From Legionellaceae bacterium (GTDB lineage: Bacteria > Pseudomonadota > Gammaproteobacteria > Legionellales > Legionellaceae), in contig DAIDLK010000058.1 in assembly GCA_027449525.1 (NCBI GenBank), forward strand, positions 1 through 6,359: a stretch of DNA of 6,359 bases, read 5' to 3'. The notes below the pieces were generated by a model. It was not told the DNA's origin. It saw only the letters and a list, made by a program, of their open reading frames with translations, and made no database searches. Shown piece after piece: positions 6,153 to 6,359 of this stretch. A program made the translations under genes and the position numbers. The stretch's first letter is position 1. Every line of letters begins with the position of its first letter.

Positions 6153-6359
6153 AAGGATTTTCATTGATCGAGCTCATCGTCGCGCTAATTATTACCAGCA
6201 TTATGGCTGCTTTTGTTTATCCTAGCTACTGTAATTTACTGACTCACGTGCACCGAATCGATGGTCAACTAGCACTATTGAACTTGGCGCAGCAGTTAGA
6301 GCAACACTATACCAATACCCATGACTACCGTAATTTTACACTCACTGTCCAGCGTTCAC
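6140..6359 (+). CDS. PilE-like type IV pilin (major or minor), N-terminal 73 residues, truncated by the window edge
   Basis: Type IV pilins are inner-membrane proteins cut and N-methylated by the prepilin peptidase PilD and then assembled into a pilus used for adhesion, twitching or DNA uptake. The frame runs open from 6140 to the window end. Residues 1-6 (MPMEKG) are the short charged leader, cleavage is expected between Gly6 and Phe7, and Glu11 is the conserved Glu+5 (FSLIELIVALII). Residues 7-26 are the hydrophobic helix, followed by VYPSYCNLL (26-34) and the amphipathic stretch LALLNLAQQLEQHYTN (44-59), which matches the PilE pattern of an LxxLAxxLExxY helix. The ATG at 6146 in the same frame is an equally good start and would give the leader MEKG. 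Neither start has a Shine-Dalgarno sequence. The globular domain and any disulfide loop are outside the window, so it cannot be told whether this is the major pilin or a minor one. FimT/PilV-like minor pilins are the alternative. Confidence 0.85.
   Translation, partial: MPMEKGFSLIELIVALIITSIMAAFVYPSYCNLLTHVHRIDGQLALLNLAQQLEQHYTNTHDYRNFTLTVQRS

Noticed and set aside
525..6359. Idea that the WbpE-like enzyme makes a sugar for glycosylating the pilin at the right edge
   Set aside because: The two genes are more than 4 kb apart, on opposite strands and in separate units, and no glycosyltransferase or oligosaccharyltransferase is present.
1..6359. Mobile elements, CRISPR repeats, tRNA or rRNA genes, riboswitches
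   Set aside because: I looked for repeats, cloverleaf arms, transposase motifs and long structured leaders and saw none; coding sequence fills nearly the whole window.

Overview
The window looks like a chromosomal segment of a Gram-negative bacterium, most likely a gammaproteobacterium of moderate GC content. The clues are an adjacent era-recO pair, a type IV pilin of the PilE kind, and a sugar aminotransferase that resembles Pseudomonas WbpE from end to end. Two gene types are less usual for that group: a two-subunit 2-oxoacid:ferredoxin oxidoreductase of the KorAB type, and an archaeal-type aspartyl-tRNA synthetase (AspS2 class). I cannot fix the genus from the sequence alone.

Reading the minus strand from right to left, era (6093-5194), recO (5204-4464), korA (4480-2669) and korB (2676-1705) form an unbroken chain in which each gene overlaps the next by 8 to 17 bases. 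They are therefore probably one transcript. A possible era promoter lies in the short gap before it. After korB there is a 67-base gap with a clear sigma-70-like promoter (TTGCCT, 17-base spacer, TATAAT). It starts a second minus-strand unit: a WbpE-like PLP aminotransferase (1637-525) and, overlapping its stop by an ATGA junction, aspS2 (528 to beyond position 1, so truncated). No intrinsic terminator is visible between the two units, so read-through is possible.

At the right edge, divergent from era and separated from it by only 46 bases, a plus-strand type IV pilin gene starts at 6140 or 6146 and runs off the window.

Functionally the block mixes four jobs: ribosome maturation (Era), recombinational repair (RecO), ferredoxin-linked 2-oxoacid oxidation (KorAB), and a UDP-sugar aminotransferase coupled to a tRNA-charging enzyme. 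Nothing in the window looks like a mobile element, CRISPR array, defence island or structural RNA. There is no gene-free stretch longer than about 70 bases. The points most worth following are the archaeal-type AspRS with His at both expected tRNA-discrimination positions, its coupling to an orphan sugar aminotransferase, and the embedding of korAB in the era-recO operon.
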